A DNA stretch of 36,616 nt, taken from contig NZ_WMBA01000076.1 of NCBI RefSeq assembly GCF_009707865.1, positions 1 to 36,616 on the forward strand, written 5' to 3'. The DNA comes from Amycolatopsis pithecellobii (GTDB lineage: Bacteria; Actinomycetota; Actinomycetes; Mycobacteriales; Pseudonocardiaceae). The notes beneath the pieces were generated by a model. That model saw only the letters and a list, made by a program, of their open reading frames with translations, had not been told where the DNA came from and did not search any database. Within the stretch, counting starts at the first letter, position 1. The number at the start of each line of letters is the position of its first letter. The position numbers were made by a program, and so were the translations under genes. Of this stretch, positions 15,763 to 24,053 are shown in pieces.

Positions 15763-17988
15763 TCAATCTCGGTTCACAAAGCGGGCGGCATTCAAGATGT
15801 CGCTGCGTTCGACGCCGCGGCGGTTGGCGGTCTTGCCCTCGTCGGTGCGGCCGTAGACCTGAATCGTCGCGATGCCCCAGGGCTTGATCGCGGACGCGAG
15901 CTGGTTGGCCTTCGCGCGGCCGTCCAGCTCGGCCCATGAGCCGTAGACATCCGGCCGAAGTGCGGCGAGTCTGTCCACAATGGTCTCGGACCAGATTTTC
16001 GGCTCATCTGCACGGATCACGGCAGCGACATCGGCGACAATCGAGTACGCCGGTCGTGCGGCACTGTCCGCAATGGACTCTCCGGCCGCGTGCCCAGTAA
16101 TCGTGTCGTGGCCCTCGCGCAGGACGTGGGCGCGCTCGACGATCTTCTCGGCCGCGGGACCGTCGATGTAGTACGAGCGCACGATTTGCGGATCGTCGGT
16201 TGCGCCCACGAGGTAGCCAATGCCTTTGTCCTTCGCGCCGAACGTGGTGGCCCGGATGCCGTTCTTGTACGAACTGGTACCGAGCACCATGTCGTTTTCG
16301 ACCTGGCCCATCACGCGCAGACAGAACCGAAGGCCAGCGTTCGCGGACACTCCGGGCGGTAGGGACTGGGCGTCCGGCCGCTGGGTGGCAAGTATGAGGA
16401 TGATTCCCATGGCCGGGCCGCGCTTGATGATACCTTCGGCGAGCTTCTTGGCCTCGTCCTTGTAGTCCTCGTGCGAGAACAGTTCTTGGCATTCGTCGAT
16501 GGCCGCGAAGATCGGATGCAGCCCGAGTTTGCGGTTGCGCGAGAGCTGCGGTGTGACCTTGTTTTCTGGGCACAGCGCCCGGTTTTCCTTGGCAATGCGG
16601 GTAATCGTCTTCGAGCGGCGCTCCAGTTCCTTGTACAGCCGCCGAAGGCTGTTCATAGCGCCTTCGAGTGTCTCGTCGTCCGCGCCGGAACCGTACTCGT
16701 GCGCGACCTTCTCGAACATCCCAAGATCACCGGTGCCCTTGAGCTCCCACAACACCAGCTCGACCCACGGATCCAGCGCTGCGGCGAGCACGAGCACACG
16801 CAGGGAGAAGGTCTTGCCCATACGCGGCATCGCGCCGATGACCATGTTCGCGAACATCAGGTCGACCCCGACCGGACGTCCGCGCTGGTCGGTGCCGAAC
16901 GGTACGGCCGTGAAAAGGTCGGCCTCCCCTCGCTTGGCCAAGGGCCACGGAGCGGGCTTGGCCTTGGACATGTCCTGGTCGGCCACCCACAACACGAGAC
17001 GGCCGGCGTGCTCATCGGAGACCGGCTCCGGCCAGACGCAACCCAGCGGGCGGCGTAGGCCGGACGCGAGCTTGTCGCGACGCTCCATCACGTCGGTGAC
17101 AGTGACCCCGTGCGGTAGGTCCACCTCTGCCCGCCACCCGGGCCCATCTCGGGTGATCGGCGCCGGGAAGGTGATGCCGGGTCCCTTCGCGACGGCCTGG
17201 TTGATACCCGAGATCCCGAGTGCGGCGAGGGCACGCACCACCACCTCACTGGTCAGCTTCGGCGCCTTCGACGTGACCACGGCCCGGCCCAGCAGCGGCT
17301 TGTCCGCGGGCGTGCCGATCTTGCCAAGCGCGCCAACGCCGAGCGCGGCGAGCAGCCATGCCAACGCCTCGCTGTAGGAAGCGAGCAGGTACACCCCGGC
17401 CGCTGCCACGAGCAAGGTCAGAAAGGCGAGTAGCCCGCGCTTGCGGATGCGTTCCGAACGGACCTCGGCGAGCTTCAAGTACTTGTCGTACTCGGTCGCC
17501 GACACGGCCGCGACGCGCAACGGTTTGCCTTCGGCGTCGTAGATCCATCGGTGGGTGGCTACGACTACGCGCCACAGCCCGCGCGGGGAGCGCACGAGCA
17601 GGATTCCGGCGTACGTCGGACTCCTCAGGGCGTGGTACGCCGTGGTGTGCCCGGCATAGAGCGCGACCCACTTGACGCGGTCGGCCAGCTCCTGCCCGGA
17701 GCGCGCCCACTCCGGGAGCAGCGGTCGAATCTTCGCCTCCCGGGTGGTCTCCCACCATGAAGGCTTGCGCGGTGCCGGCGGGTCCACGGAGACCGGGCGC
17801 CGCAACTGATCGGCGTACTCGCCGCGACGCTCCTGTGCCGGGATCTCGTCCGGTTTGGACGCGCTGTCGGGGCGCGGCGTGAACGGCAGGACCCGCCCGT
17901 TCACGTTATCGGTGTTGGTGCCGTTCACCGGCTCGTTTTCCGGGGTGTTCATGGATTCCTCAAGGTTCGGGTCATCGTCTCGGGACAT
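15763..17988 (-). CDS. TraB/FtsK-type conjugative DNA translocase
   Basis: A 741-residue FtsK/SpoIIIE-family protein. It has an acidic, low-complexity N-terminus, two adjacent membrane segments (about 184-222), and a motor domain with Walker A GAMPRMGKT (385-393) and Walker B IFAAIDE (493-499). A C-terminal region of about 100 residues could be a winged-helix DNA-recognition domain. In actinomycete plasmids and AICEs one such protein pumps double-stranded DNA between hyphae. ATG 17988 overlaps the preceding stop (TGATG). The gene is last in the transfer operon. Confidence 0.92.
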   Translation of the reverse strand: MSRDDDPNLEESMNTPENEPVNGTNTDNVNGRVLPFTPRPDSASKPDEIPAQERRGEYADQLRRPVSVDPPAPRKPSWWETTREAKIRPLLPEWARSGQELADRVKWVALYAGHTTAYHALRSPTYAGILLVRSPRGLWRVVVATHRWIYDAEGKPLRVAAVSATEYDKYLKLAEVRSERIRKRGLLAFLTLLVAAAGVYLLASYSEALAWLLAALGVGALGKIGTPADKPLLGRAVVTSKAPKLTSEVVVRALAALGISGINQAVAKGPGITFPAPITRDGPGWRAEVDLPHGVTVTDVMERRDKLASGLRRPLGCVWPEPVSDEHAGRLVLWVADQDMSKAKPAPWPLAKRGEADLFTAVPFGTDQRGRPVGVDLMFANMVIGAMPRMGKTFSLRVLVLAAALDPWVELVLWELKGTGDLGMFEKVAHEYGSGADDETLEGAMNSLRRLYKELERRSKTITRIAKENRALCPENKVTPQLSRNRKLGLHPIFAAIDECQELFSHEDYKDEAKKLAEGIIKRGPAMGIILILATQRPDAQSLPPGVSANAGLRFCLRVMGQVENDMVLGTSSYKNGIRATTFGAKDKGIGYLVGATDDPQIVRSYYIDGPAAEKIVERAHVLREGHDTITGHAAGESIADSAARPAYSIVADVAAVIRADEPKIWSETIVDRLAALRPDVYGSWAELDGRAKANQLASAIKPWGIATIQVYGRTDEGKTANRRGVERSDILNAARFVNRD

Positions 17989-18839
17989 CAGGCGGCGGCC
18001 TCCTCACGCCGCTCCGCAGCGGCCTTGACGGTCAGCAACCCCTCCGTGGTCGTCTCGGAGCGCAAGTCGTCGGCGACGTTCTTGCTGGTCCCCCGCGAGA
18101 TGTCCGGGCAGACGGAGCGCACCCACGCCGGGGTGATCTCGATTCCCGGCGTCCACGCGGCGCGTGCCTCGGCGAGGTAGTCACCGCGCAACTTCCGGGC
18201 GGCCTTCGGCTTGCGCGGGCTCCTTCGCGCCGGTCGCGCGGGTTGTGCGATGTCGCCATGAACGGTGTCGGGCGCTGGTTGCTGAACGGGCTCTGCGTGG
18301 CCGCTGAACGCGTGATCCGCGGCGCGAGTAACGGCCTCGGTAAGCCGGTCGCGTAGCACGGGGGCCGTTTCGGCGGCGAGGAACACCAACACCGGCGGCA
18401 CAGAGTGCAGGACCACCCCCGCCACGTCGAAGTGCATCCACGAGCGCCATGTGTTCATGGCATACGTAGCCAGAAACGCGAACCACTTCGTCCGGTGTGC
18501 CCACACTCCTATGTGGACTTGATAGCGGGCGGTGATCTGTTCCGCTCGCAGTACGGCCACGAGCACGAGCGACACCATCGGGTCCAGCAACCAGGCGGCC
18601 AACCAGGGCAGCGACCACGCGACAGCTCCGGCAGCCGCGAAGGTCTGGACGTTGACCATCGTGAAGGCCATCCCCAGGAAGATTCCCAACCAAACCAGGG
18701 TGTCCACGAAGGTACGGACCTTTTCTGCTCGCAGCGCGACTACGTCCGGGTGGTTCGACAGAGTCCGCACACGCGCGGCTTGCTCGGCGTCCCTTCGGAG
18801 ATCGTCGGCGGTCGACGAGTTGAAATTTGGCTGCTTCAT
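17988..18839 (-). CDS. DUF2637-like membrane protein (Spd/spread-type)
   Basis: A 283-residue protein with about four hydrophobic segments between residues 45 and 180, including LGIFLGMAFTMVNVQTFAAAG and WLAAWLLDPMVSLVLVAVL. A basic cytosolic tail follows, ending in an ITPAWVRSVCPDISRGTSKNV segment that looks like a small winged helix. This resembles DUF2637 proteins found beside TraB in actinomycete plasmids, where Spd proteins support intramycelial spread. ATG 18839 has GAGGGGG upstream and overlaps the preceding stop (ATGA); a longer open frame upstream lies out of phase inside the next gene. Confidence 0.75.
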   Translation of the reverse strand: MKQPNFNSSTADDLRRDAEQAARVRTLSNHPDVVALRAEKVRTFVDTLVWLGIFLGMAFTMVNVQTFAAAGAVAWSLPWLAAWLLDPMVSLVLVAVLRAEQITARYQVHIGVWAHRTKWFAFLATYAMNTWRSWMHFDVAGVVLHSVPPVLVFLAAETAPVLRDRLTEAVTRAADHAFSGHAEPVQQPAPDTVHGDIAQPARPARRSPRKPKAARKLRGDYLAEARAAWTPGIEITPAWVRSVCPDISRGTSKNVADDLRSETTTEGLLTVKAAAERREEAAA

Positions 18840-19150
18840 CGATGCCCCCTCGACGTCGTGACGATCTCGGTCACCGCGAGCAGCCGCGCCACGGCCGCGC
18901 CGGCGAACAAGGCCGGGACGGTGAGCACGATCGCGAGCGCGGTTGTGTTGTGCCAGAAGCGAATGACCAGCCATTGCACGCCGACGATCAACGCGGCGGT
19001 GAGTAGGGTGCGGACAGCGTTTCCCGTCATGCGGGTGACCTCGCGAACCCCGTTGCGGGCCCTGAGTGCCGACTTTCGGCCCGAACGCCACGTCGCGAAC
19101 AGTCCGACCCCAGCAAGCCCGGCCAGTAAGTACAGAACGGTGTGGGACAT
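18836..19150 (-). CDS. Small membrane protein of the transfer operon
   Basis: A 104-residue protein with a short N-terminal membrane segment (about 4-20) and a hydrophobic stretch (about 48-95) containing two likely helices. No family recognised. It overlaps both neighbours by 4 to 5 bases. Size, topology and place between SsgA-like and DUF2637-like genes fit Spd-type spread proteins. Confidence 0.7.
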   Translation of the reverse strand: MSHTVLYLLAGLAGVGLFATWRSGRKSALRARNGVREVTRMTGNAVRTLLTAALIVGVQWLVIRFWHNTTALAIVLTVPALFAGAAVARLLAVTEIVTTSRGHR

Positions 19151-19575
19151 CAGGCCGCGTCACCACCCAACAGCTCGAATTCGTGGTTCCAGTCGATCCG
19201 CGTTGACTCGGTACCGGACGGCACCAGCGCTTCGGTCTTCGCCAGGGCGGATTCCAGGTCTGGGCGGTGGAAGGCGAACATCGCCACGCCAGTCGGTGAC
19301 GAGACGGTCAGCCAGATGCGCCACGGCAGATCCGAGTCCGGGGCAATGAACACATCTCCGTCACCGGAGTCCTCCCGCAACCCGGCTGCAAGCAGCTCGC
19401 GGGCGATTGCCCAGCGCACCCATTCGTCAACACCAACCGCGAAATCCAGCACGACCGCGTACGGATCGTCCGTGCTGTAGCGGAATTTCACCTTGATCGG
19501 GCGCAGCTCGATCACCTCGCCGGCGGTGTCCTCCAGTTCAGCCCACATGGGCAGGTTCAAGCTCTGCGGCGGCAT
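19150..19575 (-). CDS. SsgA-like sporulation/cell-division regulator
   Basis: A 141-residue member of the SsgA-like (SALP) family. Diagnostic stretches are STDDPYAVVLDFAVG, EWVRWAIARELLAAGL, GDGDVFIAPD and LTVSSPTGVAMFAF, ending with LVPSGTES. SALPs control septum placement and peptidoglycan remodelling in sporulating actinomycetes; SsgB recruits FtsZ. Its place inside a conjugation operon, between membrane genes and a TGATG-overlapped small gene, suggests it adjusts septation or wall growth for DNA transfer, which is inference. ATG 19575 overlaps the preceding stop. Confidence 0.85.
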   Translation of the reverse strand: MPPQSLNLPMWAELEDTAGEVIELRPIKVKFRYSTDDPYAVVLDFAVGVDEWVRWAIARELLAAGLREDSGDGDVFIAPDSDLPWRIWLTVSSPTGVAMFAFHRPDLESALAKTEALVPSGTESTRIDWNHEFELLGGDAA

Positions 19576-19853
19576 CAGTGCCTACCTGCCTGAATCGCCA
19601 GCGCCATCGCGCGACTTCCCATGCGCTGCTCGGCGTCCTCGCGGATGAGATCCACCCAAGCCCCGAGCGCGTCGCGGGCGGCACGCACCGCCTCGGCAGC
19701 GCGTTCGCGCGCTTCGACCACGTGGGCGCGGTCGTCGTTGCCTACCATGGGAGTCCTCTCCGAACGGTTTGTTGGCTGCTTGGGGAGTCCCGGTGCGGCG
19801 GCGTTCTTGGCGGGATGCGCCGCACCGGGGTCAGTGATCGGTAATCGGTCCAT
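19575..19853 (-). CDS. Small helical protein of the transfer operon
   Basis: Up to 92 residues. The C-terminal 57 form an alanine/glutamate/arginine-rich amphipathic helix region (AREAAEAVRAARDAL-like), probably coiled coil. Two starts are possible: ATG 19853, overlapping the preceding stop (TGATG), or ATG 19748 behind AGAGGA, giving 57 residues and removing a disordered proline-rich N-terminus. No family recognised. Confidence 0.6.
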   Translation of the reverse strand: MDRLPITDPGAAHPAKNAAAPGLPKQPTNRSERTPMVGNDDRAHVVEARERAAEAVRAARDALGAWVDLIREDAEQRMGSRAMALAIQAGRH

Positions 19854-20170
19854 CAGGCGGCGTCCCCCTCGATCAGGTCGGCGATGTCCAAGCGGGCCGG
19901 CAGCGACCGGAGCGCGGTCCGGTCGGCCCGGCGACGAGAGCGACCTGCTCGGCGCGTGTCGAGGAACCGCGGAACCCGCACCAGTGCTGCGAGCCCCGCG
20001 GCCTCCAATTCCGCGTCCAGTTCGTCGAGCAGTGCGTGTGCGTCGGCTAGTTCGGCTGCGTCTGCGGTCTGCGCGGCACGCGCCTGAACAGCGGAAACCT
20101 CGTCATAGTCGGTGTCCAAGCCGCCGAACTGCGCTTCGGCCTGTCGGCGGCTCATATGTGCGGACCTCAT
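19853..20170 (-). CDS. Small charged helical protein, first gene of the transfer operon
   Basis: A 105-residue protein from ATG 20170, which has GAAGGG 8 bases upstream. Residues 10-60 are a long Ala/Glu-rich helix, followed by an arginine-rich stretch (RRAGRSRRRADR). No family recognised; it is not hydrophobic. Its promoter region carries the GntR operator at 20195-20230, so the whole leftward tra operon is probably under that repressor. Confidence 0.65.
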   Translation of the reverse strand: MRSAHMSRRQAEAQFGGLDTDYDEVSAVQARAAQTADAAELADAHALLDELDAELEAAGLAALVRVPRFLDTRRAGRSRRRADRTALRSLPARLDIADLIEGDAA

Positions 20171-20194
20171 TGGAAATCCCTTCGTTCTAGTTCT

Positions 20195-20273
20195 CCTGAC
20201 CAATGCTGACATTAGTCAGCATTGGTCAGGGTGTCGCTAGTCTGTCCGTGTGAAGATTGGTCGGAATTGGTCA
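20195..20273. promoter_or_regulatory. GntR operator: perfect palindrome plus extra ATTGGTC sites
   Basis: CCTGACCAATGCTGAC (20195-20210) and its exact reverse complement (20215-20230) flank ATTA. Two more ATTGGTC half-sites follow at about 20256 and 20267, ending just before the GntR start at 20281. Four copies of the half-site between the divergent tra operon and the GntR gene indicate autoregulation and repression of transfer, as KorSA does in pSAM2. Confidence 0.8.
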
Positions 20274-20280
20274 GATCGCT

Positions 20281-20643
20281 ATGCTCGGCTACGTGGGAAG
20301 TGAAGCCGCGGGCTTGGCGGCATACGAACGAGTCGCCGCGTCAATCCGTACGGCCGTGGCCAGCGGCGAGCTTGCGCCGGGGGAGCGCCTGCCTGGTAAC
20401 CGGGACCTGGCCCAGCAGCACAAGGTCTCCTTGCCAACACTCCAGAGAGCAGTAGCCCTGCTCCAGGAGGAAGGGTGGCTCGTGCCGCGGGCGTCGGTCG
20501 GGGTGTACGTCTCGGACGACCCGCCGAAAGAACAGCCAGTGGTCACCCTCACCGACATACGCCGTGCCGTGGTCGAGTTGCGGACGGCAGTCTCCGCGAT
20601 CGAGGAGCGCCTTGATCGGTTGGAGGATGCCTCGGACCGGTGA
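20281..20643 (+). CDS. GntR-family repressor (KorSA-like)
   Basis: A 120-residue regulator with an N-terminal GntR winged helix (AAYERVAASIRTAVASGELAPGERLPGNRDLAQQHKVS, ending in GVYVSDD) and a short C-terminal coiled coil (about 85-118). No large effector domain is present. Such short GntR proteins act as Kor transfer repressors in AICEs and plasmids. ATG 20281 has no Shine-Dalgarno sequence; a TTG at 20257 would start inside the operator. Translation from a leaderless message is possible. Confidence 0.82.
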   Translation: MLGYVGSEAAGLAAYERVAASIRTAVASGELAPGERLPGNRDLAQQHKVSLPTLQRAVALLQEEGWLVPRASVGVYVSDDPPKEQPVVTLTDIRRAVVELRTAVSAIEERLDRLEDASDR

Positions 20644-20713
20644 GCGGTTTGCCGCGGGGCGGTGGTGTCGTGTGTCATGGCTCTATGAAAGCGCCCGCTG
20701 ACCAGCTCAAACA

Positions 20714-20754
20714 GGGCACACTCGGGGGCACAGTCGAACAGTCGGGCACAGTCG
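20714..20754 (+). repeat. Three GGGCACAGTCG-type repeats before the TPR regulator
   Basis: GGGCACACTCG (20714), GGGCACAGTCG (20726) and GGGCACAGTCG (20744) are 11-base near-identical copies immediately upstream of the ribosome site. They are candidate binding sites for the regulator encoded just downstream. Confidence 0.5.
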
Positions 20755-20763
20755 GAGGTGGCG

Positions 20764-22140
20764 ATGGAGGGCAACGAGCAGCTCGCTGCCCTGATGCGCC
20801 AAGCAGGATTCCTGAAAGACGACGGCTCGGTCGGCCTCAAGGTCTTTGCGCGCGCAGTCGGCCGGCATGCGGGCCGCACCTTCACACACACGTACGTGCG
20901 CCGCTGGCTCGGCGGCATGGTGCCTCGCGACCCGCAGACGCGGCATGCGATCACGAAGGCCCTCGGCGAACGGCTGGGCAGGTCGGTCGATCAGCATGAG
21001 GTCGGTTTCGGTGGCCCTCGGAAGATCTCGCCTGATCTCGGTCTGTCCTATTCGGACGATGTTTACGACGGAATCGCTGCCCTGACTGGGCTTTGGCAAG
21101 CCGACCTGGACAATGTCTCCTCGTTGCTGACTGTGCCCGCGAATATCGCTGCGTGGAGCGAGGCGTCGTTGTCTTGGCTGGTCACCACTCGGCAGGACGC
21201 GATTGATGGCACCGGACAACGGCGGGTTGGCCACGCGGACATCGCGGGCATCCGCGACACCACAGGGATGTTTGATCGGCTCGACGGCCAGCACGGCGGC
21301 GGCCACGCCCGGCGCGCATTGGTTGAGTTCTTACGAACCGATGTCGCCGCACTGCTGAATGGCTCCTACTCCAGCGAGGTCGGCCGTGAGCTGTACAGAG
21401 AGGCCGCACAGGCGACTTTGCTGGGTGCGTGGATGTCGTACGACGCCGGCCTGCACGGACTCGCTCAGCGGTATTTCATTCAGGCGCTACGGCTCGCGGA
21501 GTCGACGGGCGACCGTCTGTTAGGAGCGTCCATTTTGGACGCGATGAGTCACCAAGCTACCTTCCTCGGCCGGTACCGGGAAGCGGCGAACCTGGCGCGC
21601 GCGGCCCGGATGGGGACGGAAACCGCGGGATCGTCCAGCGCGCTCGCACACTTCTACGCGATGGAAGCACGCGCGCTCGCGCGGCTCGGCGATACCGCCG
21701 AGTGCGACCGGGCCATGGCGGCTGCGGTACGCGAGTTCGAGCGGCGGAATCCCGAAAACGATCCTGCGGATTGGTTCGGATACTTCAACGAGTCGGAGCT
21801 CGCCGCCGAATTGGGGCACTGCAACCGGGACCTCGGACGGTCCGTCGACGCGTCGACCTATGCATCCCAGTCTCTTGGGCCCACAGCCAGCGGTTATGTG
21901 CGAAGCGACTTCTTCGCCACCATGGTTCTCGCTGACGCCTATCTCGACCAAGGCGAGGCAGAGCAGGCATGCAAGATCGCACTGGACGCGCTCCAGATAG
22001 GGGAGCGGCTCAAATCAGCGAGGTGTGGGGCCTACGTCGGTGAGTTCCGCGAGCGGCTGTCCCGTCTGGGCAAGAGTGCAGCCGTCGCGGATTTCGTTGA
22101 GCAGGCGTCAGAAACCCGCCTCTGGACGCCAGACGCTTAG
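20764..22140 (+). CDS. HTH-TPR transcriptional regulator
   Basis: A 458-residue protein. The N-terminus (about 5-70, with HTYVRRWLGG and RHAITKALGERLG) is a helix-turn-helix-like DNA-binding region. The rest is mostly helical pairs resembling tetratricopeptide repeats (for example HGLAQRYFIQALRLAESTGD). Proteins of this build are common orphan regulators in Streptomyces and relatives, sometimes affecting development and antibiotic production. ATG 20764 sits 5 bases after GGAGG; a GTG at 20758 is also in frame. Convergent with, and stop-overlapping, the phosphotransferase gene. Confidence 0.75.
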   Translation: MEGNEQLAALMRQAGFLKDDGSVGLKVFARAVGRHAGRTFTHTYVRRWLGGMVPRDPQTRHAITKALGERLGRSVDQHEVGFGGPRKISPDLGLSYSDDVYDGIAALTGLWQADLDNVSSLLTVPANIAAWSEASLSWLVTTRQDAIDGTGQRRVGHADIAGIRDTTGMFDRLDGQHGGGHARRALVEFLRTDVAALLNGSYSSEVGRELYREAAQATLLGAWMSYDAGLHGLAQRYFIQALRLAESTGDRLLGASILDAMSHQATFLGRYREAANLARAARMGTETAGSSSALAHFYAMEARALARLGDTAECDRAMAAAVREFERRNPENDPADWFGYFNESELAAELGHCNRDLGRSVDASTYASQSLGPTASGYVRSDFFATMVLADAYLDQGEAEQACKIALDALQIGERLKSARCGAYVGEFRERLSRLGKSAAVADFVEQASETRLWTPDA

Positions 22141-23033
22141 AAGGGCGCCCAGTCTCGACGGCTTCCTCCTGTTCTGATCGCCTCAATCCGTTTGTGGACC
22201 TCATTGGCGGCGCCCTCGTCGGACACAGCTTTTTGGCTCAACCACAGGGTCATAGAGATTTCGCGGTACTCGGCAAGCACGGGGTAGCCGGGCCACGACA
22301 TGATGTCGAAGCCATAGATATCCACGAATTGCCGGTATTCGTCTTCGGTGTGCCAGCCGAAACGCTCATAGAACAGAGCGGTCTGTACCAAATCCCATTC
22401 GCGAGGGCCGACACAGAAGCTGTCGAGATCGATCAGGAGCGGGTTACCATCGCGGTCGAGGATCACGTTGCCCACGTTGGCATCGCCATGGATAACGCCC
22501 GGCTTCAGCGCGAAGTCGAGTTCTTCGTACCTGCCTTGTAGGTGCTCAATCCGCTGGCGTATGAACGCGGCGTCGGAGCGGTCGACGCGCTCAAGGTCCG
22601 GCATGTACCCGTCAAGTTTGGCGAACGGCTCAATCTGCGGGAGTGCGAGTGACGGCGGCGCATCAAGCTCGTGAAGGCGGCGAATCAGTTCGGCCACTTG
22701 AGCAAGCGGCGCGTATTCCTCCTCTTCGGACGCGGACTCCCACAGCGTCGTCACGTGTCCGCCCAACTCGATCGGCTGGTCGACGTCGAGCGCTCGCGTC
22801 GCCGGGTAGTTCTCAGCCGCTAGCCAACGCGCAACCGCGACTTGCTTGCGCGCGTTCCCCGCGGTTTCGCCGTCGCGGGCGATACGAACGATGACCGGTT
22901 TCGCCAGTCGGTAGACCGCGTTCGATCCGATGCGGATGAGTTCGGCGCCGGCGGGATCGAAGCCCACACGCCTGCAGACGGCTACCAACGTTCGGTGCGC
23001 GGTTTCCTCGGTCAAGGCGGTTGCCTTCGTCAA
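22137..23033 (-). CDS. APH-family phosphotransferase
   Basis: A 298-residue kinase-fold protein of the aminoglycoside phosphotransferase/choline kinase superfamily. It has the catalytic loop IHGDANVGN (181-189) and metal-binding IDLD (201-204), with a small N-lobe (about 25-110, VIVRIARDG). The substrate cannot be read from sequence: aminoglycosides, homoserine or small alcohols are all precedented. Its stop overlaps that of the convergent TPR regulator. As cargo it may give antibiotic tolerance, but resistance should not be assumed. Confidence 0.85.
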   Translation of the reverse strand: MTKATALTEETAHRTLVAVCRRVGFDPAGAELIRIGSNAVYRLAKPVIVRIARDGETAGNARKQVAVARWLAAENYPATRALDVDQPIELGGHVTTLWESASEEEEYAPLAQVAELIRRLHELDAPPSLALPQIEPFAKLDGYMPDLERVDRSDAAFIRQRIEHLQGRYEELDFALKPGVIHGDANVGNVILDRDGNPLLIDLDSFCVGPREWDLVQTALFYERFGWHTEDEYRQFVDIYGFDIMSWPGYPVLAEYREISMTLWLSQKAVSDEGAANEVHKRIEAIRTGGSRRDWAPF

Positions 23034-23129
23034 GTAGCTGCCCTTTCGGCCTCGTGAGGTGGCGTCTTGATCCGCTCGTTCAGTGTCCCACGACGAGAGG
23101 GCGTGCAGCAGCGTTCATGTGCTGCCGTT

Positions 23130-23492
23130 CTACCCGTACTTCCGCCTCCGCGGTTCCCCGCGATCCCGTCCCCAGCGCTTGCGGCCTCGCAGAAACTGTT
23201 CTGGTACCAGGAGTGTGAAGCTGAACGACGGTGGCGGGGCCGTGGGGGCCGACTTGATGTCATCGTCTGAGATCTCGATTGGCATCGTGACAAGCCCGAT
23301 CCATCCTCCGTCGACTCTGGGGAACCAGTCGTGCAGGACTCCGGGCACCTCAGAGGCGAGCAGGAGACCGGTGGAACGGTGGGTGTACGGCCCGGTGCCC
23401 AAGGGAAGCAGCTTGCGAAGCTGTACCCATACCGGTCTGGGCGGCTTGACTTCCCGTACCCAGTCGACCTGTCGTTCCTCATCCACCAACAC
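23130..23492 (-). CDS. Hypothetical protein
   Basis: About 120 residues with coding-like composition (ESTGLLLASEVPGVLHDWFPRVDGG-like core, a LVTMPIEISDDDIKSAP segment and a basic tail). No family recognised. The start is uncertain: GTG 23492 has AGGGG four bases upstream, while TTG 23507 and GTG 23495 are alternatives. The long plus-strand frame across it looks like a shadow. Confidence 0.5.
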   Translation of the reverse strand: MLVDEERQVDWVREVKPPRPVWVQLRKLLPLGTGPYTHRSTGLLLASEVPGVLHDWFPRVDGGWIGLVTMPIEISDDDIKSAPTAPPPSFSFTLLVPEQFLRGRKRWGRDRGEPRRRKYG

Positions 23493-23600
23493 CACACCCC
23501 TGCTCAACAGTGCGGGTCGGGTGCTTCCCCCACCCGACCCGCACGTGTCCGACGTTAGAACACGTGTTCGAGGCGGGCAAGGGTGGGGCCGAAGCGGCCG

Positions 23601-24032
23601 TCAGTCGGTGGGAACCAGGGCAGGGGTGAGGTCCAACAGGGCGTGCAGGCCGGCCATGGCTGCGATGACGGCGTCGAGTGAGGCGAGGACGGCTGTGTAT
23701 CGCTGTGTGCCCTGGTCCAGTTTCGTCGCGTTGTCGACGATGACGCCCCGAACTGCGTGCAGCTGTTCCAACTGGATTTCGACGATCGGGTCGAGTGCCG
23801 GCGTCATGTCCGGGGTCCGTCCCACCGTGATCGTTTCCGCGGTGACGACGGCGGCTTTCAGGTCGGCTCGGCGTAGACCGTTGGCGGCAAGGGTTTTCTC
23901 GCCCAGCGACAGTAGATGGCAACCTAGCCACAGCAGGTCTGTGGTGGCCTCCTGTGCGGTTTCCTGGCGGTTGACCAGGGGGATGATGATGCTATCGATC
24001 ACTGTGTCGAGGTGTTCCAGCTCCAGCGTCAT
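23601..24032 (-). CDS. Hypothetical helical protein
   Basis: A 143-residue, almost entirely alpha-helical protein with few charged clusters and no recognised family. ATG 24032 has GGAG with good spacing. It lies 21 bases after the zinc-ribbon-like gene, probably in one operon with that gene and the two GntR genes. Confidence 0.6.
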   Translation of the reverse strand: MTLELEHLDTVIDSIIIPLVNRQETAQEATTDLLWLGCHLLSLGEKTLAANGLRRADLKAAVVTAETITVGRTPDMTPALDPIVEIQLEQLHAVRGVIVDNATKLDQGTQRYTAVLASLDAVIAAMAGLHALLDLTPALVPTD

Positions 24033-24053
24033 GGTGCTTCTCCAGCTTGATGG

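Noticed and set aside
17988..19166. Long 392-codon version of the DUF2637-like protein
   Set aside because: The extra N-terminus lies out of frame within the upstream small membrane gene; the ATG at 18839 has a ribosome site and ATGA overlap.
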